Shown piece after piece: positions 35,916-46,277 of a stretch of 64,000 bases of DNA. Both the position numbers and the translations under genes were made by a program. The DNA is from Dyadobacter sp. CY323 (GTDB lineage: Bacteria; Bacteroidota; Bacteroidia; Cytophagales; Spirosomataceae): positions 1 through 64,000 of the forward strand of contig NZ_JAJUXH010000013.1 in NCBI RefSeq assembly GCF_021390245.1, given 5' to 3'. How positions within the stretch are numbered: the stretch's first letter is position 1; each line of letters starts with the position of its first letter. The notes beneath the pieces were generated by a model. It searched no databases. It had not been told where the DNA came from and saw only the letters and a program-made list of their open reading frames with translations.

Positions 35916-37673
35916 TCACCATCCTTTGTTTTGAAGAATAGCCGGATATTTTACGAGTTCTGTCTGCGGTATGGGGCCATAATGCATGTAATCATTGTTG
36001 AAGGCACGTGGCTCCACATCCACGACGGTGTAAATTCCATTGCGGATGTTGACGCCCCTGGCTGGTTCGGTGAGGTTGCTTTTCCAGCGGCGCAAGTCCC
36101 AGAACCGGAATCCCTCAAAGCATAGTTCGAGGCGGCGTTCGTTGCGGATCAGCTCTCTCATTGCTTCTTTGGAGTTGATCGTGGCCAGGTACGGATCGGC
36201 TTTGGGTATGCCGGCGCGGGCACGTATCGCTGCAACAACATCCCTGGCAGAAAAGCCCCACGTTCCCGCTCCGGTTGGCCCCCAGGCTTCATTGGCTGCC
36301 TCGGCATAGATCAGGAACATCTCCGTGTAGCGCATATGTGTCTCGTAATGTTTCTGGGTAGTAGTCGAAACCGGGTTCAGATTGACTTCTTCCACAAGCA
36401 ACTTTTTGAGATAGTAACCGGTGCGCGTCGAAGACTCAATGGAATCCTTCGCGTTCACACCACCTCCAACCTGCGTTTTAATGGCGTTCCCGGAAATTGT
36501 ATTCCCATTATAGATGATGTACTGGCGCAGCCGGGGATCGCGGTTCGCATAGGGATTGGAGGGATCAAACAAACTTGCTGGATTTGAGATCGGGTATCCG
36601 TTAAGCGCAGGAAATGCATCTACCAGGTTCTGTGTCGGGTTCACATTTCCTTTACCAAAAAGTGAGGGAGGAAAATTGGCGGCCTCGCGGGTATTGCTGG
36701 CCACCACCGATCTGCGCCACAAAATTTCCTTTTGGTCAATGGGGGCGGCGGCCGAAACATTCAGTACATCCACCAGTGATTTCTGATAAAACCGGTTCCC
36801 GTTCGGGTCCAGGCCGGATATTCCTCCAATGCTTTCAATGACTGCGCCCGCATAATTGGCTGCGTCTGCCCATTTAGTCTGATCCGTATTAAAAGCCGGG
36901 CTCGCGGCCAGCAGCGCCACTCTTGCTCTCAGCGCTTTTACCACTCTGGCGCTGATCCGCTGGTTGAGCTCTGCGCCAAAAACGATATTGTAGTTTGTAA
37001 CAGCCACCTTATCGTACCCGGCAGGAAGCTGGCTTGCACTCGTGACATTGATGTAATCGTTCATAGTCAGGTAGTTCAGCGCCTGATCGATATCGGAATA
37101 AATGCGTTCAACAGATTGTGCGAAAGTTGCCCTGGGAATATTGAAATTCGCATTTACATCCAGAAATTGATCATACAACGGGATGCCGAGCATTTGGCCA
37201 TCCGCTCCCGGACCTGCCACTGCAACCAGCAAATGATACTGAAGCAGCGCCCGGAGCGCAAATGCCTCGCCCTTAAAACGTTGCGTGTACAACCAGTTCA
37301 GTTCAGGTACCGAACCTTTCCAGTTGACGGTGTCGATCAGGGTAGTGAACTGGTTCACGGTCTGGATCCCAGAAATGCAATTGCTCCACTGGTCTACCGG
37401 ATTGTAAAGCGCCGACCATTGGCCGGTGGCCATTCTCAGGTAATCGTTGAGCTTGTTGTTACTGACGGCGTCATCCGTTGCTACCTCATTGAAGATGAGG
37501 TTGTTGGTTGGAATTTTGGCATACGCGTTCATTAAAATACCCTCAGCATAAGCTGGGTCTGCGTAAACCCGCGCGAGGGTACTATGGTTGTCATCGACAG
37601 GTTCAAGCAGCGTACAACCTGCCATGGCGCCGGCAAAAATCAAAAACAATATATGATTGATCGATAATCTCAT
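35916..37673 (-). CDS. SusD/RagB-family lipoprotein (second pair)
   Basis: A 585-aa lipoprotein when started at the ATG 37673, which yields a clean signal and lipobox MAGC (Cys20). An upstream in-frame start would add 23 residues overlapping the SusC 3' end. Blocks include RFKGEAFALRALLQYHLLVAVAG, MRYTEMFLIYAEAANEAWG and NERRLELCFEGFRFWDLRRW. It partners the divergent SusC just upstream, in the same operon as another complete SusC/D pair. Confidence 0.93.
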   Translation of the reverse strand: MRLSINHILFLIFAGAMAGCTLLEPVDDNHSTLARVYADPAYAEGILMNAYAKIPTNNLIFNEVATDDAVSNNKLNDYLRMATGQWSALYNPVDQWSNCISGIQTVNQFTTLIDTVNWKGSVPELNWLYTQRFKGEAFALRALLQYHLLVAVAGPGADGQMLGIPLYDQFLDVNANFNIPRATFAQSVERIYSDIDQALNYLTMNDYINVTSASQLPAGYDKVAVTNYNIVFGAELNQRISARVVKALRARVALLAASPAFNTDQTKWADAANYAGAVIESIGGISGLDPNGNRFYQKSLVDVLNVSAAAPIDQKEILWRRSVVASNTREAANFPPSLFGKGNVNPTQNLVDAFPALNGYPISNPASLFDPSNPYANRDPRLRQYIIYNGNTISGNAIKTQVGGGVNAKDSIESSTRTGYYLKKLLVEEVNLNPVSTTTQKHYETHMRYTEMFLIYAEAANEAWGPTGAGTWGFSARDVVAAIRARAGIPKADPYLATINSKEAMRELIRNERRLELCFEGFRFWDLRRWKSNLTEPARGVNIRNGIYTVVDVEPRAFNNDYMHYGPIPQTELVKYPAILQNKGW

Positions 37674-37689
37674 GATTTTTCGGGTGTAT

Positions 37690-40686
37690 TTAGAATGAGA
37701 CATTAAGGCCCAGTGAATACGAGCGGAACTGAGGCTCAGCACCGATGTTCAGCTCTTTGATATGTCTCACTTTCGACAGCATCACGAGGTTGGACGCGTC
37801 GGCGAAGACGGAGAGTCTTTTCATTTTCAGCTTGCCGGCAAGTGCGTCGGGAAACTCATAGGTAAGCTGCACACGGTCCACGGTAAAGAAGTTGTCGCGG
37901 TAAAGCCAGAAACTTGAACCTCTGTAATTGTTGGTATTCGCAATCGAGCTCAACCTTGGCAATGTGGCGGTAGCTGCCGTTGCTTCTGTCCACCGGTCCA
38001 GAATAAAGGCCGAATATTTATCGTCCCCATCTACCCAGAAATAATTGTTGGACAACATTCCGTCCGATCCCGCGCGGCCATTGCCACGAGCGAACAGGCT
38101 CAGGTTTTTATAGGAAAGCCGGACATTCAAACCATAAGAAAAAGGTGCCAGCGAACGTCCGATGCGTACCTCGTCATTGGCGTCGACGATACCGTCCCCA
38201 TTCTGGTCTTTGTATTTGATATCACCGGGTTTCACCGTTCCAAATGCCTGCAAGGCATGGCCTTCAATGTCTGCGGTGCTGGCAAACAGCCCTTCGGACT
38301 CCATACCGAACATGGCGTCCACCGGATGCCCGGTCCGATTGCGGGTGCTCACAGCATACAGCTCATCCTTCTTAGTTACTTTTGATCCTGCAAGCAGCAT
38401 ATTGGCCCCGAAGGTCAACGAAAAATCGCCCCAGCGTTCGCGGTAAGAAAGGCCCAGGTCGACACCACGATAGGTCGTTCTCTCAAAATTACGATATGGT
38501 ATAAACGTACTGAAATAGTTTGGATAGAGTGTCTGTGGCCTTGTGATCTGATCGGAATAGGCACTGGTGAACACATTTGCATTGACCGACAACCTGTTTT
38601 TGAACAACACGCTTTCTACCCCGAAATTGATCTCGTTGCGCTTTTCAAATGCCAGGTTCGGGTTTCCTCCATTTACAGGTACCACACCAGCCCGTGATCT
38701 CGTACCCTCGTACCACGTGTAGCTCCCGGAACCGCCATAGCGCTCGTCGTAGTTGTAAACGCCGGTAATGCCATAGTCCGAGTTCATTGATCCTGCCGAC
38801 AAGCGAACTTTCAGATAGTCAACAAATGACGCGGATGACATAAATTCTTCCGAACTCAGCACCCACGCCACACCCAGCGAAGGTGAGAATGCCGTACGGT
38901 TGCCCTCTGGCAATTTTACGGAATTGACGTAAGCGCCGCTGAAATCGACCAGATACTTATTTCTGAATCCATAGGCGATTCTCAAACCCAGGTTTGCATT
39001 TTTCGATCCCTGCCAGTCACTCTGAACTTTATCGTTGGTTGCAAAAGCAAGCAGCGACCCGCTAAAATGATGTTCTTCATTAAAGGTACGGTCGTAGTCA
39101 AGCATTCCGTAGAAACCGATCCGGCGGCGGTACGACGCATTGCCCACATTTTGGGTACCCGTCCGTACATCCTCCCCGAACTTGGTAAGGCCGGTAATCT
39201 TGTCCTCAGTTGGAGACCAAATCGGCGCATACACCGCGTAGGTATTGCTGATAGATTGATCGTAAAGGGTGAGGTAATCAAAGCTGAGGTTGGTATGGAA
39301 AGCCAATCCTTTTACAGATCTGCCCAGATCAAAGTCGATTCTGTTATTGAATGAAAAATTGCGCTGCACGCGGCGATTGGTTCCGCCGGAATAGCTCGAA
39401 GCAATGGGATTGGTCAGATAATTATTCGCGCCTCCCAGCAGGTAGGTGTCATTGATATCATTTTTACGGCCTTGCAAAATTCCATTTTCAGGATCGATCA
39501 TAGAAATAGGAAGCAGCGGCGAAAACAAATGCGGACGGAGTGTTGCTGCATTCGTGAAGTAATCTCCTGCCGGGCTATTCGCATTGTTCAGGACTACCAC
39601 TGCATCCATTGCGCTTTTAATCCACCGGTTGACTTTGAGGTCGATGTTTCCACGCACATTGAAAACATTGGATTTAAGGGATTTGCCTTCTCCAAAGTTG
39701 TACAGGCTGCCTGTTTGCGACCATCCTACATTGGTATAGTAAGAAGCGACATGATTCCCACCCGAAAAGTCCACCATCGCCCGTGAAAATGGTCTCACGT
39801 TTTTCAGGTATTCGTCTGAGTAATAATCAACACTTGGGTAGCGGTACTTGTTACCGGTCCGGTACTGCCCGATCAGTTCGGGCGCAAACTGGATTCCCAG
39901 GCCATCGTTTTTCCTGGCCTCATTATACAGCTCCATATATTGGGCGGAAGGAAGATATTCCGGCAATGCGCTGGGAGCCGACATTCCGTAATGCATAATG
40001 GCATTGACCTGCTTTTTCAGTGGCTGCCCGCGACGCGTTGTGATGAGAACCACACCATTCACTGCATCGTTACCATACAAAATCGCAGAGTTGATGTCTT
40101 TCAGAACGGTGATCTGTTCAATCTCCGACAGGTTCAGCGTACTTACATCACGGGGAAGTCCGTCCACCACAAACAGGGGCGCTCCTATCCCGCGCAGGTT
40201 CGTGCTCCCGATGAGGCCGGGGATCATCCCGGTAATGGCGGATGTGACGGACTGGGTGTTATCCAGTTTCCTCAGCTCCACCGGATCCAGTATGCTTACC
40301 GCATTCACCAGGTCACCTTGTTTTACTTTCCCAAACGCCACGTTTACCAGATCTTTCTGTCCATACAGAAACCGGGATTTCTTCAACGGAAGTGTTTCCA
40401 GGTTTCTGTATTTATCCGCGCTGAAAACCTCTGACTCGTAACCCGGCGCCTCCACGAGCAGGTCGCTGAGCTCGGGTGTCAAAAGGATGAACTTTCCCTG
40501 CGCATCTGTTTTGGTCGATGCAATTCCTTCATTTGCGTAAACGAGCGCGCCGGCTATGGGGCTGCCATTTTCATCCACCACCACAGATTCAATGGTCATC
40601 GTCGTCGCGGCTGGCATTTTCTGGGCCTCGGCCATGACAGGCCAAAGCATTAACATATAACTCAGGTACCAATATATCTTCTTCAT
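37690..40686 (-). CDS. Divergent SusC/RagA-type TonB-dependent receptor (second pair)
   Basis: A 998-aa receptor: signal peptide (about 1-22), a carboxypeptidase-regulatory-like domain (about 32-103), plug and barrel. It is shorter than its neighbours and lacks STN. The usual EVVVVGYG TonB-box region is replaced by KDLVNVAFGKVKQ (111-123). The plug motif reads LFVVDGLPRD and VLKDINSAILYGNDAVNGVV, departing from the common DASSTAIYGSRG. The frame is intact with a normal C-terminal F, so it is divergent rather than broken. Its fit with TonB may differ. Confidence 0.9.
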   Translation of the reverse strand: MKKIYWYLSYMLMLWPVMAEAQKMPAATTMTIESVVVDENGSPIAGALVYANEGIASTKTDAQGKFILLTPELSDLLVEAPGYESEVFSADKYRNLETLPLKKSRFLYGQKDLVNVAFGKVKQGDLVNAVSILDPVELRKLDNTQSVTSAITGMIPGLIGSTNLRGIGAPLFVVDGLPRDVSTLNLSEIEQITVLKDINSAILYGNDAVNGVVLITTRRGQPLKKQVNAIMHYGMSAPSALPEYLPSAQYMELYNEARKNDGLGIQFAPELIGQYRTGNKYRYPSVDYYSDEYLKNVRPFSRAMVDFSGGNHVASYYTNVGWSQTGSLYNFGEGKSLKSNVFNVRGNIDLKVNRWIKSAMDAVVVLNNANSPAGDYFTNAATLRPHLFSPLLPISMIDPENGILQGRKNDINDTYLLGGANNYLTNPIASSYSGGTNRRVQRNFSFNNRIDFDLGRSVKGLAFHTNLSFDYLTLYDQSISNTYAVYAPIWSPTEDKITGLTKFGEDVRTGTQNVGNASYRRRIGFYGMLDYDRTFNEEHHFSGSLLAFATNDKVQSDWQGSKNANLGLRIAYGFRNKYLVDFSGAYVNSVKLPEGNRTAFSPSLGVAWVLSSEEFMSSASFVDYLKVRLSAGSMNSDYGITGVYNYDERYGGSGSYTWYEGTRSRAGVVPVNGGNPNLAFEKRNEINFGVESVLFKNRLSVNANVFTSAYSDQITRPQTLYPNYFSTFIPYRNFERTTYRGVDLGLSYRERWGDFSLTFGANMLLAGSKVTKKDELYAVSTRNRTGHPVDAMFGMESEGLFASTADIEGHALQAFGTVKPGDIKYKDQNGDGIVDANDEVRIGRSLAPFSYGLNVRLSYKNLSLFARGNGRAGSDGMLSNNYFWVDGDDKYSAFILDRWTEATAATATLPRLSSIANTNNYRGSSFWLYRDNFFTVDRVQLTYEFPDALAGKLKMKRLSVFADASNLVMLSKVRHIKELNIGAEPQFRSYSLGLNVSF

Positions 40687-40715
40687 ATAGATTTACTTTT
40701 AAAGAGGTCAAAGGA

Positions 40716-42557
40716 CTACCAGCCCGGATTTTGCGGGAAGGCCTCATACAGCTTCACATCTTTCAACTGGAACGGCAGCCAGTTGTGCTTTTTTTCAAAA
40801 ATCCTGGTCACGACCACCCGTTCTTTGATGTTCGAAGGTTTTCCATTGGCGCCACGGTCAAAATCGACGGCCGTTTTGTTCAGGTACTCAGGATTACCGG
40901 AAATGTTCCAGCGGCGAAGGTCAAAGAAACGGTGTCCCTCGAAGGCAAATTCGACGGCGCGTTCGCGAATGATCTGCTTCATGAATGCATCCTTGGTGGC
41001 CGAGTACTTGGGGGTCAGGTTGGGCAGTTGGGCCCTGTTCCGGATCACATTAACCGCGTCAATGGCGGTGAGTGCGATTGCGTCCGATTTGGACACGGGA
41101 GTACCCCAGCCATTAAGAACTGCCTCCGCATACATCAGGTAAACATCCGCAAGCCGTATGATCGGATGGTAGGACTGAAAGTTGCCCCAGCGGTTATCCC
41201 ACGGATTACAGCCTTTCGGTGTCCATTTTTTGTAAAAATAACCTGTTACACTGCCTGCCACACCTGCGCTCGCCGTTGTACCGTTGCGGTGAAATCCATT
41301 GTTGTCAAGCTGTGCGAATTCGTTGGATTTGGCAGCGGCTGCTGACGCATTGTCCACCAATCTTACCCCGTCGTAAATGATATCGACATAAAAGCGCGGA
41401 TCACGGCCTGTCCAGGGATCGTTGGGATTGAAACCAGACTCCGGATCGTCGATCGGCAATCCGTTCGCCATTCCGTAGTTTTTGATAAAATTATGGGTCG
41501 GCACTTCGACACGGTTGTTTCCGGCACCGTATTGAACCGGGTTACTCGTACGGTTTGTCGTAAACCTTACATAGCTTGGAATGATGATGGTGGGGTTCAT
41601 GATTACCTCCGTACCACCCGGCCGGTCGCGGTTACTTGGCGACCAAACCCAGAAATTGTCGGTCCAGGAAGTCCAGGGTTGCAGTTTATAAGTCCCGGTC
41701 TCACTGCATATCTTGATGACCTGTGCAAAAGCCTCGGCTGCGCGTTTACACAATTCAATGTCGTAGGTATTGCTTCCGGTAGACGATTCGTTCATCATCG
41801 GACTCGCTGCGTACAGCAGATTTTTACCCAATAAAGAAAGCGCATGGATCTTGGTGATGCGTTGTCCGTTATTTCCAAGGGTAGCTTTCCCGACCTGCGT
41901 GTCATCCCATTTCAGCGGCAGCAATCCGGAGGCCTGTTCGAGGTCCTGCGCGACTTTCAGCGCCGTTTCATTGTATTTCAGTCGGGGTAATTTCAGCTCT
42001 TCGGAGGATGAAAGCACCTCGTCGACATAGGCAAGGCCGCCATAGTAGCGCATCAGTTCAAAATGCAGGAAACCGCGGAAGAAAAGCAGCTGGCCTCTGA
42101 TCACATTCTTTTGTTCTTCGGTTGCGTCCGTCAGCAGATCGAGCTTGCTCAGCCCCAGGTTCGCCTTCCTGATGCCGTACCAGGCAAATGGCCATACGCG
42201 CATTCTGGTCAGGTTTGTGCTGTATGCGAAGTTTGGGCTATCGCCATAAAGGAAGTTACCCTGGTTCCAGTAATTGCCATCGTCCCAAATGAGTGGCGTA
42301 TTCGATAGCAGTTCGTCGGAAGCACTGAAATTATAGTACTGGTTGCCTCCCAACACTTTGTGCACATCGATGACACAATCATATAATTCTTCGACGAATC
42401 CCTGAAAGCTCACAAAACTCCCGAACGCGTCGGTGTCTGTAATAGTTGCCTGTGGAGATCTATCCAGATAATCCTCGCAACTACACAGTAACAAGACGGC
42501 CAGAAAAAAACCTCTGCCGAGCACCTTGCTATATCTGTTCAATATATTTCTGATCAT
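40716..42557 (-). CDS. SusD/RagB-family lipoprotein (first pair)
   Basis: A 613-aa lipoprotein, long for the family, with lipobox LLCSC (Cys27). SusD blocks are GQLLFFRGFLHFELMRYYGGLAYV, IRLADVYLMYAEAVLNGWG and RERAVEFAFEGHRFFDLRRW. It starts 9 bp after the STN-SusC stop and lies 29 bp before the second SusC, so both SusC/D pairs are in one transcription unit. Confidence 0.94.
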   Translation of the reverse strand: MIRNILNRYSKVLGRGFFLAVLLLCSCEDYLDRSPQATITDTDAFGSFVSFQGFVEELYDCVIDVHKVLGGNQYYNFSASDELLSNTPLIWDDGNYWNQGNFLYGDSPNFAYSTNLTRMRVWPFAWYGIRKANLGLSKLDLLTDATEEQKNVIRGQLLFFRGFLHFELMRYYGGLAYVDEVLSSSEELKLPRLKYNETALKVAQDLEQASGLLPLKWDDTQVGKATLGNNGQRITKIHALSLLGKNLLYAASPMMNESSTGSNTYDIELCKRAAEAFAQVIKICSETGTYKLQPWTSWTDNFWVWSPSNRDRPGGTEVIMNPTIIIPSYVRFTTNRTSNPVQYGAGNNRVEVPTHNFIKNYGMANGLPIDDPESGFNPNDPWTGRDPRFYVDIIYDGVRLVDNASAAAAKSNEFAQLDNNGFHRNGTTASAGVAGSVTGYFYKKWTPKGCNPWDNRWGNFQSYHPIIRLADVYLMYAEAVLNGWGTPVSKSDAIALTAIDAVNVIRNRAQLPNLTPKYSATKDAFMKQIIRERAVEFAFEGHRFFDLRRWNISGNPEYLNKTAVDFDRGANGKPSNIKERVVVTRIFEKKHNWLPFQLKDVKLYEAFPQNPGW

Positions 42558-42566
42558 ATCCGTAGA

Positions 42567-45500
42567 TTAAAAAGTTAAGTCAACACCAATATTGAAGCGC
42601 CTCGGCGTAGGATAAGCTCCTGCATTTGCCGCCCCGCCAGAGGAAGCTGACTCTCTGTCATCAGGCAACTTCGACCAGAAAATCAGGTTGTTGCCATTTA
42701 CAAACAGGCGCAGAGATGAGAAACCCATTCTGCCCAGAGCTGGCTTCTGGAAACTGTACGAGACCTCAGCGGTTTTAAGGCGTACGTAAGAAGCATCATA
42801 CAGAAAATAATTTCCGATGAACTGTCCCTGCGATTTCCACCTTGGCAGAAATGAGGTCGCATCCGGGTTGTCCTTGGACCAATGGTCCCGCACATGGGAG
42901 AACAGGACGTTCTGGTACAGGTAAAAGTTATCCAGCGGAACGCTTCTCGACACATTATTTACGCCGTAAAACTGCACCATCACGTTGAAGCCTTTGTACC
43001 CCGCTCCGACCGTTGCATTGTAGTTGTTTTGAGGTACTTCGGAATATTGATATGGAACTGTATCATCGTTTCCTGTGATCATTCCGTCCCCGTTGAAATC
43101 CAGCATGTTATAGTAGCCCGGAAGCTTCGCCAGATCGTTGGTCTGCTGAGGTACGCTGGCAAACACATCATCCCAGGTATTATAGAATCCGGTGCTGAGC
43201 TGCGTCCTCGCCTGCCCGATCTGATAACCGGCCTGTTTCAGATATGCCACCTGCAAAGCCGGATCGTCCCTGTTCAGAATGGAGTTTTCGGTATGGGTAA
43301 AAGAGAAATTACCAAAGAGCGTCAGGCCGGAACCGAACCGTTTATTGAGTTTTAACTCAAGTTCAAATCCTTTTGATTTCACATGTCCCAGGTTCGCAGC
43401 AGGCGGGGTCGCACCAAAATACGGAGCGATCGCCCGCTGTGTCCCGCCTATTACGATGTCGGTCCTGTCTTCTGTAAAATAGTCGAAATTGACCGTCATC
43501 AAATCGTTCAGTACGCCGAGCTCCGCACCATAATTCACCTTGCGCGCTTTTTCCCAGTGAATGTTCGGGTTACCTACACTGGATTCTTTGTACCAGATGT
43601 AAGGACTTTTCTCATTTGGGTTTGCATTCAAAATCCCTGAACCTCCGTAGCTGTATTGAGATTGATACGCCCAGCGAGATCCGCCGGCATCATCACCCAC
43701 AGTTCCCGCGCTGTACCTGAATTTCAAATGGTTAATCCAATCGACTTTGAAGAATTTTTCATTGGATACCAACCATCCCAGTGCATACGATGGGAAAAAA
43801 TCGAACCGATAGCCTGGTCCGAACTTCTCCGAACCGTTATATGCGCCATTGAACTCAAAAAGGTACCGCGAGTCGTAGTCGTAAGTTACCCGGCCGATCC
43901 AGTCTTCACGGAAACTCGGAAACATGCTGCCGACAGCCGACTGCTCTCTTTTAAATAAGGCTAAGCCCGTAAAATGATGCTTTCCAAAGTCACGGGCATA
44001 ATTGGTCTGTAGCTGGAACATCAACCTCCTGCGTATCGGCAAATAGCCCGTGAATGTGGAATTGACCTCTTCCGGCCTGACCGTCCACGGGTTTACCACC
44101 CAGTCGAATGCATTAGCTGCTGTCACCGGCGTCGTTTGGGTGTATTCACTCGGATCCTGATCTCCGCCCGTGTAGAGTCCGGGATAGACTATTTTTCCGA
44201 GCAGGTTACTTTCCGGCCTTACATTGTCGCTATCCCCGATGCCGCCCACCGTCTGAACACTGTTGTCATAAAACAAAGACCCGGTGAAACTCAAACCTTT
44301 GGTGATAAAATCCAGTTTTTGCTCAATGGTAAAATCCGAGTTCAACGCCACTTCGCGACGCTGCCAAACCCCGGTATTGTAAATCAGCGCGACCGGGTTT
44401 TGCAGCTGCTCCGGAGGCAGGGCATAGTTCTGGCCCCAGCTGCCATCCGGATATTGCGGCAAAATCACATCCGGCGGAAACCGGTATACAGCCGCCCAGG
44501 CCAGCGGATTGCCGCCGGATGTGGTATTGGAATAGGTATAACTGGTATTTTTCTGACTGAAATATCCCGCCAGATTGATCTTTACATTGGTTGTGGGAGT
44601 GAGCCGGACGTCGAGGTTACTGCGGAAGTTGAACCGGTTGAACCCGTAGCTCGGATCGTAGTTTTTGTGATTGTCATACTTCTTGAACATGTCACTCTCA
44701 TTGAGATAAGAGAGAGAACCAAAATACTTGACAAACTTGGTACCTCCGGTCACATTCATGTTGGCACGGTGCGACCAGGAAACATCCTTGAACATCGCTT
44801 TTTTCCAGTCTACATTCGGATAAAGGAGCTCATTTGCTGTCGATTGAGGCCTTTTGTAGCGTAATGCGACCTCGTAAGGCACATAGTCGCCCCACGACAC
44901 CGGACTGAGTAATCCTTCCCGCTCGATCATTTCGTTTCGCAACATGATCGCTTCGTAGGAATCGAGTTTTTCGGGGAGCTTGGACACGGTCAGCGCAGTT
45001 GCATTATAGGTGACCGAAAGCTGCGGCTTCGAAACGGAGCCTCTTTTGGTCGTGATCAAAATCACACCGTTAGCACCTTTTACACCAAAAACGGCTGTCG
45101 CCGATGCATCCTTAAGTACAGAAATGGTGGCAACCTCACTGACGTCCACATTTTCCATTGCACGTTCTACCCCATCCACCATAATCAATGGCTGCCCGCC
45201 GTTCCAGGTATTGCGTCCGCGGATAAAAATCTGCGTCGCGCTTTCTCCGTTTGCCGTTCCGCCGGGCTCACCGCTCGACGTAATGGTCGTAAGTCCCGGC
45301 AGCTGTCCTGTGAGGGCTTGTTTCAAATCCGTTACGTTACCAGAGCGTTTGAGTTGCTCATTGGTGGTCTGCACAATGGAGCCTACCACGCTTTGTTTTT
45401 TCTGGGTTCCGAATCCTACCACCACTACCTCATCGAGTATTTTCTCATCCACTTTAAGCAGCACCTCCATTTTGGTCCGGTTTCCGACCGTAACCTCCTG

Positions 45501-46109
45501 GGTCAGGTAACCCACAAATGAGAAAACCAGTACCGCGCCGGCATTTGGAACGGACAGGCTGAATTTCCCGTCCACATCCGAAGTAGCTCCCTGCTGGGTC
45601 CCTTTGATTAAAATACTTACACCCGGAAGCGCCTCCCCTTTGTCGGTGGTCACACGGCCCGTCAGCATGAAATCCACAACACTACCCGAACTATTCGGGG
45701 ATGTGTCAAGCGGGACATTTTCAGAGCTTTTAGGCTGTGCATCGGGCGAAGGCTCCATAGCCTCGGGACTGAGCACGATCTGATTTCTGACAACCCGGTA
45801 GTTGATACTCATTGGTTTTAAAACCATATCCAAAACCACTTTTAATGGTTGGTTCTGAACATTCAAGCTGGTTCGTCTTTCAGCTTGAATGGCTTTCGGC
45901 GAGTAAACGAATTTCACTGAAATCTGATTTTCAATGGCCAGGAACACCGATTTAAGTGACTTTTCAGTCATCTGAATGGAAAGAGATTTTTCCAGCAGCT
46001 CCTGCCCGGGGGCTACTGTCGCATAGCTCAATCCTGCGAAGATCATCGCCAGCATTATCTGCTTAAACGATGTCCTAATGATCAGCGGGATCAGTAAATT
46101 TCTGTTCAT
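42567..46109 (-). CDS. SusC/RagA-type TonB-dependent receptor with STN signalling domain
   Basis: An 1180-aa receptor: export signal (about 15-36), STN domain (about 43-114), linker rich in S/P (118-145), carboxypeptidase-regulatory-like domain (about 147-220), TonB-box-like DEVVVVGFGTQKK (226-238), plug (LIMVDGVERA; VLKDASATAVFGVKGANGVI) and a barrel ending in GVDLTF. STN plus the FecR and ECF genes just upstream indicate self-induction by its ligand. It heads the long operon that ends with the GH99-like genes. Confidence 0.95.
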   Translation of the reverse strand: MNRNLLIPLIIRTSFKQIMLAMIFAGLSYATVAPGQELLEKSLSIQMTEKSLKSVFLAIENQISVKFVYSPKAIQAERRTSLNVQNQPLKVVLDMVLKPMSINYRVVRNQIVLSPEAMEPSPDAQPKSSENVPLDTSPNSSGSVVDFMLTGRVTTDKGEALPGVSILIKGTQQGATSDVDGKFSLSVPNAGAVLVFSFVGYLTQEVTVGNRTKMEVLLKVDEKILDEVVVVGFGTQKKQSVVGSIVQTTNEQLKRSGNVTDLKQALTGQLPGLTTITSSGEPGGTANGESATQIFIRGRNTWNGGQPLIMVDGVERAMENVDVSEVATISVLKDASATAVFGVKGANGVILITTKRGSVSKPQLSVTYNATALTVSKLPEKLDSYEAIMLRNEMIEREGLLSPVSWGDYVPYEVALRYKRPQSTANELLYPNVDWKKAMFKDVSWSHRANMNVTGGTKFVKYFGSLSYLNESDMFKKYDNHKNYDPSYGFNRFNFRSNLDVRLTPTTNVKINLAGYFSQKNTSYTYSNTTSGGNPLAWAAVYRFPPDVILPQYPDGSWGQNYALPPEQLQNPVALIYNTGVWQRREVALNSDFTIEQKLDFITKGLSFTGSLFYDNSVQTVGGIGDSDNVRPESNLLGKIVYPGLYTGGDQDPSEYTQTTPVTAANAFDWVVNPWTVRPEEVNSTFTGYLPIRRRLMFQLQTNYARDFGKHHFTGLALFKREQSAVGSMFPSFREDWIGRVTYDYDSRYLFEFNGAYNGSEKFGPGYRFDFFPSYALGWLVSNEKFFKVDWINHLKFRYSAGTVGDDAGGSRWAYQSQYSYGGSGILNANPNEKSPYIWYKESSVGNPNIHWEKARKVNYGAELGVLNDLMTVNFDYFTEDRTDIVIGGTQRAIAPYFGATPPAANLGHVKSKGFELELKLNKRFGSGLTLFGNFSFTHTENSILNRDDPALQVAYLKQAGYQIGQARTQLSTGFYNTWDDVFASVPQQTNDLAKLPGYYNMLDFNGDGMITGNDDTVPYQYSEVPQNNYNATVGAGYKGFNVMVQFYGVNNVSRSVPLDNFYLYQNVLFSHVRDHWSKDNPDATSFLPRWKSQGQFIGNYFLYDASYVRLKTAEVSYSFQKPALGRMGFSSLRLFVNGNNLIFWSKLPDDRESASSGGAANAGAYPTPRRFNIGVDLTF

Positions 46110-46277
46110 AGATTAGAATTGTCTGGGTTAGGTGGTTTATTTTGATTGGTAAAATTTGAGACAAGGATGTACCGTTCACGCGCCGGCGGCAGGTGTTATA
46201 AAACAGGATATTTCCAGGGTTAGCGGCCGGGCTGCATTGCCGGCAAGTTCTGTTTGGTTATAAATTCATAGACAGTA

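Noticed and set aside
37690-40686. Second SusC as a pseudogene
   Set aside because: The frame is uninterrupted, signal peptide and C-terminal aromatic residue are present, and SusD follows normally; it is divergent, not broken.
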